From positions 1 through 6,474 of the forward strand of contig DJQG01000016.1 of the NCBI GenBank assembly GCA_002438685.1: a stretch of 6,474 nucleotides of DNA, in the 5' to 3' direction. The stretch comes from Ruminococcaceae bacterium UBA6392 (GTDB lineage Bacteria > Bacillota > Clostridia > Oscillospirales > Acutalibacteraceae). The translations under genes were made by a program, and so were the position numbers. Below, piece after piece: positions 1 to 6,200 of this stretch. The notes below the pieces were generated by a model. It made no database searches. It was not told the DNA's origin and saw nothing but the letters and a program-made list of their open reading frames with translations. Within the stretch, counting starts at the first letter, position 1. The number at the start of each line of letters is the position of its first letter.

Positions 1-149
1 GCGTCGAGCGCGGTCTCATGGAATTTCAGCGTGTCCGCGCGCTTCGCTTTGCCTTTTTTCGAGCTGACATCGTCGTTCTCGTGCGGGTCGCCGAAGAGCA
101 GGATTTTGAACTCTCCGTCCTCGTTGAATCTGAATTGCTTGTCGTACAT
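1..149 (-). CDS. Calcineurin-like metallophosphoesterase, N-terminal 49 residues (gene runs off the left edge)
   Basis: The open frame reads leftward from an ATG at 149-147 and is still open at position 1, so only the first 49 residues are visible. The start is well supported: AAGGAG lies at 162-157, seven bases upstream. The protein opens MYDKQFRFNEDGEFKILLFGDPHEN. A charged opening followed by FKIxxFxDxH matches clostridial calcineurin-like metallophosphoesterases, in which the Asp and His of D-x-H (here Asp21 and His23) are first-motif metal ligands. The remaining metal motifs (GD, GNH, GHxH) lie outside the window, so the substrate (phosphodiester, nucleotide or phosphoprotein) cannot be told. 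No signal peptide or membrane segment is seen at the N-terminus, which suggests a cytoplasmic enzyme. It follows the dihydrolipoamide dehydrogenase by 11 bases with no terminator between and is probably translated from the same mRNA. The family call rests on one motif and the opening pattern. Confidence 0.72.
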   Translation of the reverse strand, partial: MYDKQFRFNEDGEFKILLFGDPHENDDVSSKKGKAKRADTLKFHETALD

Positions 150-156
150 CTCAGTG

Positions 157-162
157 CTCCTT
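157..162 (-). promoter_or_regulatory. Ribosome binding site AAGGAG of the metallophosphoesterase, overlapping the upstream stop codon
   Basis: Read leftward, AAGGAG is followed by seven bases and the ATG at 149. Its first two bases fall within the TAA stop (163-161) of the dehydrogenase gene. Ribosomes ending the upstream gene therefore finish on the initiation site of the next. This supports operon membership and fixes the start of the downstream gene. Confidence 0.85.
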
Positions 163-1492
163 ATCTGAAAACGGCTTCTCTTATCGCCTCGCTCACCGTG
201 GGGTGGGGGAACGCCGTGCTTTTAATTTCTTCAACAGTCATTTTATTTGCGAGCATCGCCGCCGCGCCGTATATCAGTTCCGACGCATTGCCACCCGCAA
301 TGTGAACTCCGAGCAGCCTGCCGCTTGTGTTTTCTGATATTATCTTGCAGAATCCGTCCTGTCCGCCCTCAGCGAAAAATCTTCCGCTCGAGCGCAGCGA
401 CGCTTCGCCGCAAACGGCGTCAACGCCTTTTTCGAGCGCACTTTCGAGCGTCTCTCCGATCGATGCCGCCTCGGAAAAAGTGAACACGACCTGCGGAATC
501 GCAAGATAATCTATCCCGTCAGCCCTGCCGAGAATATTGTTTATCGCCGCTGCCGATTCGCGGTATGCTGCGTGAGCCGACATAGCTTTTCCGTTCGCGT
601 CTCCGGCGGCGTAAACGCCGGGAACGGCAGTTCGCATATGACTGTCTGTGTTGAGATTTTCAAGCCCGATATTTTCGATTCCGAGCCCGTCATAACACGC
701 CGTTCTGCCCGATGCGTTTATTATAATATCTGCTTCGGCTGTCTTTTCTTTTCCGTGCGCGTCGGTGTATTTAATGCTCCCGCCGTCTGCCGAAACGGCT
801 CTGCACGAGGTAAAAATGTTTATCCCGCTCTTTTTTAGACTGCGCCGCAAAAATGCGCTTATGTCTTTGTCCATGGTCGGGACGATTCTCTCCGCCTGCT
901 CGATTACAGACACTCTGCACCCGAGCGCGTTCAGATATTCCGCCGCTTCAAGCCCCGATGCCCCGCCGCCTATAATCGCGGCACTTTTTGGTATTGTGTC
1001 AAGATTATATACATCGCTCACATCTGTGATATCCGCGCCGGGAATTTCAAGCTGCTTTGGCTTTGAACCCGTGCAGATGAGCAGATTTTTTGAATATATA
1101 TCATTTTCGCCTGCGGCGGTTATGAACAGTCCGTCTGCCTTGCCTTTTATATGAGCTTTCGCCTTTATGACTTTCACTCCAGCACATTCGAGCGAATCGG
1201 CAATGCCGCGTTTCAGCTGACATATAACATCATTTTTATGCGCGAGCGCAGCGCTGAGGTTGAAATCTGCTTCTTTACAGATAACTCCGAATTTATCGGA
1301 AGAGAGTGCCTGCCTGAAAATCTTTGCGCTGTGGAGCATGGCTTTCGACGGTATGCAGCCCTGATTCAGGCACACTCCGCCAAGCTCATTTTTTTCTATG
1401 AGCGCCGTTTTCAGTCCGCTCTTTGCGGCTGCTGCCGCCGCACTGTATCCCGCGGGTCCGCCGCCGATAACGGTAAGGTCAAAGATATCCAT
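161..1492 (-). CDS. lpdA: Dihydrolipoyl dehydrogenase (E3), FAD/NAD-dependent disulfide oxidoreductase
   Basis: A complete 443-residue class I pyridine nucleotide-disulfide oxidoreductase. It would reoxidise dihydrolipoyl groups of 2-oxoacid dehydrogenase, glycine cleavage or acetoin systems with NAD+, in the cytoplasm. Seen in order: FAD dinucleotide fold GGGPAG at residues 10-15 with Glu33 closing the second strand; redox-active disulfide CLNQGCIPSK with Cys41 and Cys46; NAD fold GGGASG at 175-180 with Glu198, which favours NAD over NADP; second FAD motif GVYAAGDANG near 290-300; and dimerisation-domain catalytic pair His430-Glu435 in HPTVSE. CLNxGC distinguishes it from glutathione reductase (CVNxGC) and from thiol-less transhydrogenases; there is no HMA or C-terminal Cys pair as in mercuric reductase. 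It lacks an N-terminal lipoyl domain and is slightly short (family about 455-475), ending soon after the catalytic helix. The start has AAAGGAG five bases upstream. No lipoyl partner gene (E1, E2, GcvH) is in the window, so its complex is unknown. Confidence 0.9.
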   Translation of the reverse strand: MDIFDLTVIGGGPAGYSAAAAAAKSGLKTALIEKNELGGVCLNQGCIPSKAMLHSAKIFRQALSSDKFGVICKEADFNLSAALAHKNDVICQLKRGIADSLECAGVKVIKAKAHIKGKADGLFITAAGENDIYSKNLLICTGSKPKQLEIPGADITDVSDVYNLDTIPKSAAIIGGGASGLEAAEYLNALGCRVSVIEQAERIVPTMDKDISAFLRRSLKKSGINIFTSCRAVSADGGSIKYTDAHGKEKTAEADIIINASGRTACYDGLGIENIGLENLNTDSHMRTAVPGVYAAGDANGKAMSAHAAYRESAAAINNILGRADGIDYLAIPQVVFTFSEAASIGETLESALEKGVDAVCGEASLRSSGRFFAEGGQDGFCKIISENTSGRLLGVHIAGGNASELIYGAAAMLANKMTVEEIKSTAFPHPTVSEAIREAVFR

Positions 1493-1497
1493 AGGCG

Positions 1498-1504
1498 CTC
1501 CTTT
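1498..1504 (-). promoter_or_regulatory. Ribosome binding site AAAGGAG of the dihydrolipoyl dehydrogenase gene
   Basis: AAAGGAG read leftward ends five bases before the ATG at 1492. This is a strong site that fixes the start. It lies close behind the predicted transcript start, giving a leader of only about 18 bases. Confidence 0.85.
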
Positions 1505-1516
1505 CGCTTTTTTTCA

Positions 1517-1545
1517 ATTATATCCGAAAATTTCTCTGCGGTCAA
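1517..1545 (-). promoter_or_regulatory. SigA-type promoter for the leftward lpdA operon
   Basis: On the minus strand TTGACC (1545-1540) is followed by a 17-base spacer and a perfect TATAAT (1522-1517). Transcription would begin near 1510 with a short leader carrying the ribosome site. One mismatch in twelve from consensus at optimal spacing makes this a strong candidate. No operator is certain, so it may be constitutive. Confidence 0.78.
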
Positions 1546-1569
1546 TCGAACGCCCCGTTTTTTATTGAC
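1541..1569. promoter_or_regulatory. Inverted repeat spanning the two back-to-back -35 boxes
   Basis: GTCAAT at 1541-1546 is the exact reverse complement of ATTGAC at 1564-1569. A smaller AACG/CGTT pair (1549-1552 and 1556-1559) is nested between them, one base off the same centre. The outer arms are largely the two opposing -35 hexamers, so the symmetry may only reflect divergent promoters. A regulator binding at this centre could contact both. No known operator consensus is recognised. Confidence 0.3.
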
Positions 1570-1593
1570 TTTGAAGGCTGTAAGCATTAAAAT
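1565..1593 (+). promoter_or_regulatory. SigA-type promoter for the rightward glycosidase-murE unit
   Basis: TTGACT (1565-1570), a 17-base spacer and TAAAAT (1588-1593) form a near-consensus vegetative promoter. Transcription would start around 1600, giving a leader of about 30 bases before the ATG at 1631. Its -35 box is separated by 19 bases from the -35 box of the opposite promoter. I see no catabolite-repression (cre-like) palindrome overlapping it. Confidence 0.75.
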
Positions 1594-1620
1594 TATCGTT
1601 GTATAAAAATCTTTTGCTGT

Positions 1621-1624
1621 GAGG
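1621..1624 (+). promoter_or_regulatory. Ribosome binding site GAGG that decides the glycosidase start
   Basis: GAGG (within TGAGGT, 1620-1625) lies six bases before the ATG at 1631. An in-frame GTG at 1619 overlaps this site and has no ribosome site of its own at a proper distance. The ATG is therefore preferred, and the protein begins MKTPAYHKSLETLHVN. Confidence 0.75.
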
Positions 1625-1630
1625 TATTCG

Positions 1631-4600
1631 ATGAAAACACCGGCTTATCACAAATCTCTTGAAACGCTCCATGTCAACTGCCTCGAGCCGCGCACTTATT
1701 TCATTCCCTTTGCGGATGAAAAGACCGCCGCTTCGCGCGAGCGCGGTGAGTCCGATTATTTTGTTCCGCTCTGCGGTGAGTGGGATTTCCGCTTCTTCAA
1801 AAGCTTTGAAGATGTCCTGCGCGAGCCGCCCGAATATGTCGGCGAGGGCGGGTTCGATAAAATATCCGTCCCGCGCAGCTGGCAGACCTATACCGACCGC
1901 GGCTACGATGTTCCGCTTTACAGCAATCTTGAATATCCTTTCCCGACCGACCCGCCGTTTGTCCCGGACGAGAACCCCTGCGGGCTCTATGTCAGAAAAT
2001 TCACGCTCGATGAAAAGCTCTCTTCGCGCGATCTGTTTTTGAATTTCGAGGGCGTGGATTCCTGCTTCTATGTCTGGCTCAACGGAAAGTTTGTCGGCTT
2101 CAGCGAGGTCTCGCACTGTACGAGCGAGTTCGATGTTACGGACTTCGCGGTCGGCGGCGAGAACACCCTCTGCGTGCTGGTTGTCAAATGGTGCCCCGGC
2201 ACTTATCTTGAGGATCAGGATTGCTTCAGATTCTCGGGAATTTTCCGCGAGGTCTATCTGCTCGCGCGCGGAAAAGAGAGACTTGATGATATCTTTGTCA
2301 AAAGCTATGTCTCAGATGATTTCAACTCTGCCGAACTCTGCGTTGAAGCGAAGCTCAGCATACCTTGCGAGGTAAAATATAAACTCGTCGCGCCGAACGG
2401 AGTTACTGTGTCCGAAGGCGTCGGCGGCGAAAAGTTCGGCATATCCGTCGATTCTCCCGTTCTTTGGAACGATGAACAGCCTGAGCTTTATGAACTCTGG
2501 CTGACCGTCGGCGACGAAGTCGTTCTGCTCGATACTGCGGTGCGCCGCTTCGAGATAAAGAACGGGATCTGCCTCCTGAACGGAAAAGCGGTCAAGGCTC
2601 GCGGCATCAATCGCCATGATTCAAATCCCATTACGGGTCACGCTGTCACGCTCGACGATATGCTCGAAGATATTATGCTCATAAAGCGCGCCAACTGCAA
2701 TATGATCCGCACCTCGCACTATCCCAACGATCCGCGCTTCCCCGCGCTGTGCGACAAATACGGCATAATGCTGACCGACGAAGCCGATATCGAGATCCAC
2801 GGCATGGGCTACGACTGGGAGGGCGAATGGGACTGGATGCGCTGGTCGCATCTCTCGTCTGCTCCCGAGTGGCGCGAGGCTTATGTCGACAGGGCGAAGA
2901 GACTCTTCGAGCGCGACAAGAACCACGGCTGCATCGTGCTCTGGTCGCTCGGCAACGAGTCGGGAGCGGGTGTCAACCATCGCGCGATGGCGCAGTATAT
3001 CCGCTCGCGCGATGACCGCGCTCTTGTTCACTATGAGAACTCCCACCTCGAGTTCAAGGCTGTCCCCGAGGGCGAGAATTTTGCCGATATCTCGGATGTC
3101 GAGAGCCGTATGTACGCCGGCACGGAATATATAGAGAACTATCTCAATAATAAAGAATATACGAAGCCTTTCTATATGTGCGAATATGTCTGTTCGATGA
3201 GCACGGGCGATGTCTATCCGTTCTGGGATCTTGTCGAGAAGTACAACAACAATTTCGGCGGCTGCATCTGGGAGTGGTGCGACCATGCGGTCAATGTCCC
3301 GGACAAAAACGGCAATGCGCGATATTTTTACGGCGGAGATTTCGGCGATTTCCCGAACAGCTCAATTTGCTGTATCGACGGACTCGTCTATCCCGACCGC
3401 ACTCCGCGCCCCGGCTATTTTGATATGAAGCGCGTATATCAGCAGTATTCGGCTGCATATAACGGCGACGGCAGCGTGACAGTCACAAGCCGCAGACGCT
3501 TCACCCCGCTTGATGACACGGCGATCCACTGGACTCTTTCAGAAAATGGCAAGACCGTTTCAGAGGGCATTACCGCCGCGCTTTCAACACCCGCGCAGGG
3601 GAGTACGACTGTAAAGCTTTTTGACCCCGCGGATTTTGAGTCGCTCTCGTCCTGTCTGCTGACTCTGAGCTTTGTTTCAACGAGGGACACACCTTGGGCG
3701 GAAAAGGGCTTTGAGACAGGCTTCGAGCAGTTTGTACTCAAGGACTATACGCCCTATGTGCCGAAGGAGGGCAAAGTCGAACTCAGCGAAAATGACCGCT
3801 TCGCGGTTATTAAGGCGGGAAATATCGCCTATACTTTTGATAAGCCCTACGGACGTATATCTTCTATAATTTGCGGCGGCAAAGAGCTGCTGAGCGCACC
3901 TGTTGAGCCGCAGATCTGGCGCGCGCCCTGCTATAACAGGGGCTCGTCGGAGATGTGGAGGCTCAAGAATTTCAGATATGCCGCTCAGAAAACATATTCC
4001 TGCCTCGTCTCTGAGACAGACGGCGGCGTGTGCATCAAGACGAAGATAGCAATCGGCGGACCGTCCTGCCCGCCCGTTATCCACGCCGATGTCGATTACA
4101 AATTCACGCCCGACGGCTGCGTGACGCTCTGCTTTGATGGCGATGTTATTGAAAAGTGCCCGATACTGCCGAAAGTCGGCTACAGGCTCTTCATGCCTGC
4201 AGAAAATGAAAGCGTCAGCTATTTCGGCTTCGGTCCGAGAGAAGCTTATGTCGACAGATATAAGTCTCAGCGCCTCGGACTCTGGAACACAACGGCGACG
4301 GATAATTTTGAGCATTATATCCGCCCGCAGGAGAACAGCGCGCATTACGGCACCCGTTTTGCCGAGGTTTATTCAAACGTGGCGGGACTCAGATTCGAGC
4401 CGTTCGGCATGGAGCATTTCAGCTTCAATGCCCAGCATTTCACGGCGCAGATGCTCGAAGATACTAAGCATGATTTTGAGCTTGAGCCACTCAAAGATGC
4501 CGTTGTCAGCCTCGATTGGCGCATGACGGGAATCAGCGAGGCGGAGTATCACAACGACCCCGAACGTGCGCTTCGCCGTATCGACAAAAAGAAACTCAAT

Positions 4601-4633
4601 TTCGGCTTTGTTATAAGACCGTTTGAAAAATAA
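1631..4633 (+). CDS. lacZ: Glycoside hydrolase family 2 beta-galactosidase (LacZ type), 1000 residues
   Basis: A full-length cytoplasmic GH2 enzyme (E. coli LacZ is 1023 residues) with no signal peptide, expected to hydrolyse beta-galactosides with retention. Domains by position: jelly-roll sugar-binding domain about 35-210, containing YPFPTDPPFVPDENPCG and LEDQD (193-197, the region of a galactose/Na+ ligand); immunoglobulin-like domain to about 310; TIM barrel about 313-600; second Ig-like domain; C-terminal beta-sandwich about 725-1000 (WRAP 763-766, GFGPREAYVDR 866-876). In the barrel: GINRHD 325-330, HYPN from His363, Mg-site Glu388 and His390 in EIHG, acid/base Glu443 in LGNES, nucleophile Glu518 in CEY, aromatic platform Trp547 in IWEWCDH. 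Odd points: CEY is followed by VCSMSTGD instead of the usual AHAMGN loop, and the C-terminal SW aglycone loop of E. coli is not recognisable. The family is secure, but lactose specificity is not. No transporter or regulator gene accompanies it. It is 20 bases upstream of the MurE-like gene. Confidence 0.88.
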   Translation: MKTPAYHKSLETLHVNCLEPRTYFIPFADEKTAASRERGESDYFVPLCGEWDFRFFKSFEDVLREPPEYVGEGGFDKISVPRSWQTYTDRGYDVPLYSNLEYPFPTDPPFVPDENPCGLYVRKFTLDEKLSSRDLFLNFEGVDSCFYVWLNGKFVGFSEVSHCTSEFDVTDFAVGGENTLCVLVVKWCPGTYLEDQDCFRFSGIFREVYLLARGKERLDDIFVKSYVSDDFNSAELCVEAKLSIPCEVKYKLVAPNGVTVSEGVGGEKFGISVDSPVLWNDEQPELYELWLTVGDEVVLLDTAVRRFEIKNGICLLNGKAVKARGINRHDSNPITGHAVTLDDMLEDIMLIKRANCNMIRTSHYPNDPRFPALCDKYGIMLTDEADIEIHGMGYDWEGEWDWMRWSHLSSAPEWREAYVDRAKRLFERDKNHGCIVLWSLGNESGAGVNHRAMAQYIRSRDDRALVHYENSHLEFKAVPEGENFADISDVESRMYAGTEYIENYLNNKEYTKPFYMCEYVCSMSTGDVYPFWDLVEKYNNNFGGCIWEWCDHAVNVPDKNGNARYFYGGDFGDFPNSSICCIDGLVYPDRTPRPGYFDMKRVYQQYSAAYNGDGSVTVTSRRRFTPLDDTAIHWTLSENGKTVSEGITAALSTPAQGSTTVKLFDPADFESLSSCLLTLSFVSTRDTPWAEKGFETGFEQFVLKDYTPYVPKEGKVELSENDRFAVIKAGNIAYTFDKPYGRISSIICGGKELLSAPVEPQIWRAPCYNRGSSEMWRLKNFRYAAQKTYSCLVSETDGGVCIKTKIAIGGPSCPPVIHADVDYKFTPDGCVTLCFDGDVIEKCPILPKVGYRLFMPAENESVSYFGFGPREAYVDRYKSQRLGLWNTTATDNFEHYIRPQENSAHYGTRFAEVYSNVAGLRFEPFGMEHFSFNAQHFTAQMLEDTKHDFELEPLKDAVVSLDWRMTGISEAEYHNDPERALRRIDKKKLNFGFVIRPFEK
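4609..4617 (+). promoter_or_regulatory. Possible extended -10 promoter inside the end of the glycosidase gene
   Basis: TGTTATAAG matches the extended -10 form TGnTATAAT with one mismatch and would start transcription near 4624, just before the ribosome site of the MurE-like gene. There is no convincing -35 hexamer 16-18 bases upstream. It could give the ligase expression independent of the glycosidase, but it also simply encodes the protein's C-terminal residues. Confidence 0.27.
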
Positions 4634-4642
4634 GACTTCACG

Positions 4643-4646
4643 GGAG
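4643..4646 (+). promoter_or_regulatory. Ribosome binding site GGAG of the MurE-like gene
   Basis: GGAG within GGGAGAG lies seven bases before the ATG at 4654, inside the 20-base gap after the glycosidase stop codon. The spacing is normal and fixes the ligase start. Confidence 0.8.
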
Positions 4647-4653
4647 AGATACA

Positions 4654-6126
4654 ATGTTTCTGAAAGAACTGCTTGAGGGCACGACCGTTGCGGGCGATTA
4701 TCCGCAGGCGGATATATGCGATATAGTCTACGACTCGCGCAAGGCAAGACCGGGCACGGCATTTGTCTGCATGAAAGGCGAGACGACCGACGGGCATAAA
4801 TACGCAAAGAGCGCATATGACCTCGGCTGCCGCGTGTTCGTCGCGGAAGAGGCACTCAGTCTGCCTGAGAATGCAATCGTGCTGATGAGCGAAAATACGC
4901 GCCGCGACCTCGCGCAGATGAGCATAAATTTCTTCGGTCATCCTGCGGATGAGCTGAAAATGATAGGCATAACCGGCACAAAGGGTAAGACGAGCATAAC
5001 TTATATCCTGCGCAGCGCGCTCGAAAACTGTGGCATAAAAACCGGCGTTATCGGCACTATCGGCGCGTTTTACGGCGACAAAAAAATACCGACCGTCAAC
5101 ACGACTCCCGAATCATATGAACTCCAGAAAATACTGCGCGAGATGGCGGACGGCGGCTGTGAGGCTGTCTGCATGGAGGTCTCGTCGATAGGACTCAAGA
5201 TGAGACGTGTCCACGGCGTCGAGTTTTACGCCGGGATATTCACGAATCTTTCGCCCGACCATATCGGCGGAAACGAGCATAAGACATTTGAAGAATACGC
5301 CTATTGGAAAAAGCAGCTCTATGTCCACAGTGGCTTCACTGTCGCCAACCGCGACGATGCGTTCTTTGATGATATTGTCGCCGCATCAAAAGGAGAGGTG
5401 ATAAGCTACGGGCTCGACGAAAAGTGCGATTACTATGCAGAAAATATAAATCCTCTGCGCCGCCCGGGATTCCTCGGAATAGAGTTCGACTGCAAGAGCA
5501 GGTTCGACGCCCCGTGGCACGCGCAGGTCAGTATGCCGGGATTTTTCAGCGTCTACAATGTTCTCGCGTCCGTCGCGCTCCTGCGCAAGATGGGCATACC
5601 TGTTGAAAAAATGCGCGAGGCGTTTTCGCATGTGAGCATCGACGGCAGAATGCAGATAGTCCATGTCAGCGACGATTACAGCGTGATTATAGATTACGCG
5701 CACAACGGTCTTAGTATGGAGAATGTCATTGAGACCGTCCGCGATTATAAGCCCAACCGCGTTGTCGCACTCTTCGGTTCAACCGGCAACAAAGCAACCA
5801 TCCGCAGGCAGGAGCTCGGTCTTGTCAGCGCAAAGATGTGCGATTTTATTATAATCACGAGCGACGACCCGGACTTTGAAGATCCGAATGCAATAATAGA
5901 CGAGATAGCCGGCTGGGTCGAAAAAGGCGGCGGAGCGGGCAAATACGTCAAGATAACCGACCGCGCCGAGGCAATAGAATATGCCCTCGACCATATGCAA
6001 AAAGGGGATATCCTCCTCCTGCTCGGCAAAGGGCATGAGCATTTCATGAAAGTGAAAGGCGAAAAAATATATTTCAGCGAGCTCGACTGCATTGCGAATT
6101 ATATGAAAAAGCACGGGATGAAGTAA
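4654..6126 (+). CDS. murE: MurE-family ligase (UDP-MurNAc-L-Ala-D-Glu amino acid ligase or close paralogue), 490 residues
   Basis: An ATP-dependent Mur ligase of normal MurE length, soluble and cytoplasmic. MurE adds the third stem-peptide amino acid (meso-diaminopimelate or L-lysine) to UDP-MurNAc-L-Ala-D-Glu. Three domains are visible: N-terminal UDP-binding domain about 1-100 with VYDSRKARPGTAFVCMKG; ATPase domain with P-loop GTKGKTS (108-114), NTTPESYELQ, EVSSIGL (175-181), FTNLSPDH and the likely carbamylated Lys219 in WKK; C-terminal domain from about 335 with DGRMQ, DYAHN, FGSTGNK and GKGHE (458-462). Departures from textbook MurE are clear: P-loop Lys110 in place of Asn; Ile179 where EVSSHGL has His; PDHIGGNEH instead of DHLDYHG; and DDPD (404-407) where diaminopimelate enzymes have DNPR. 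I recall related sequences from clostridial MurE-like proteins, so this is probably a clade trait, not damage. The amino acid it adds cannot be assigned. No dcw-cluster neighbours (murF, mraY, ftsI) are present. Confidence 0.82.
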   Translation: MFLKELLEGTTVAGDYPQADICDIVYDSRKARPGTAFVCMKGETTDGHKYAKSAYDLGCRVFVAEEALSLPENAIVLMSENTRRDLAQMSINFFGHPADELKMIGITGTKGKTSITYILRSALENCGIKTGVIGTIGAFYGDKKIPTVNTTPESYELQKILREMADGGCEAVCMEVSSIGLKMRRVHGVEFYAGIFTNLSPDHIGGNEHKTFEEYAYWKKQLYVHSGFTVANRDDAFFDDIVAASKGEVISYGLDEKCDYYAENINPLRRPGFLGIEFDCKSRFDAPWHAQVSMPGFFSVYNVLASVALLRKMGIPVEKMREAFSHVSIDGRMQIVHVSDDYSVIIDYAHNGLSMENVIETVRDYKPNRVVALFGSTGNKATIRRQELGLVSAKMCDFIIITSDDPDFEDPNAIIDEIAGWVEKGGGAGKYVKITDRAEAIEYALDHMQKGDILLLLGKGHEHFMKVKGEKIYFSELDCIANYMKKHGMK

Positions 6127-6159
6127 CTCTTATAAAAAGCGCATATGAAGAAAACACAA

Positions 6160-6199
6160 AACCCCGGAGGGCATTCCCTCCGGGGTTGCTTGCTTTTTT
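6160..6199. terminator. Strong bidirectional intrinsic terminator between convergent genes
   Basis: A perfect 12-bp inverted repeat (6160-6171 and 6176-6187; arms AACCCCGGAGGG and CCCTCCGGGGTT) with the four-base loop CATT. On the plus strand it is followed by GCTTGC and six T (6194-6199), ending the glycosidase-MurE unit. On the minus strand the stem is followed by TTTGTGTTTTCTTC, a looser T-rich tail, so it can also end the Hsp20 transcript arriving from the right. Only 13 bases separate the right arm from the Hsp20 stop codon. Confidence 0.9.
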
Positions 6200-6200
6200 A

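Noticed and set aside
18..305. Plus-strand open frame across the phosphoesterase-dehydrogenase junction
   Set aside because: It overlaps the well-supported start, ribosome site and stop of two real minus-strand genes; the hydrophobic stretch in its translation comes from frame shift of those genes.
1549..1563. AACG-CCC-CGTT followed by a T run as an intrinsic terminator
   Set aside because: The stem is only four base pairs and it sits between divergent promoters where no transcript is expected to end.
1601..1608. Second -10 candidate TATAAA upstream of the glycosidase
   Set aside because: No -35 hexamer lies 16-18 bases upstream, and the TTGACT-17-TAAAAT pair just before it is far better.
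1619..1630. GTG start adding four residues to the GH2 enzyme
   Set aside because: It overlaps the GAGG ribosome site that serves the ATG at 1631 and has no ribosome site of its own at a usable distance.
2621..3286. Long open frame antisense to the glycosidase TIM barrel (221 codons)
   Set aside because: It lies opposite conserved catalytic codons, its translation shows no family motif, and such frames are expected opposite a codon-biased gene with many GC-ending codons.
3677..4345. Second long antisense frame opposite the glycosidase C-terminal half (222 codons)
   Set aside because: Same reason: a shadow of the real gene, Arg/Ala/Ile-rich translation without recognisable domains or a convincing ribosome site.
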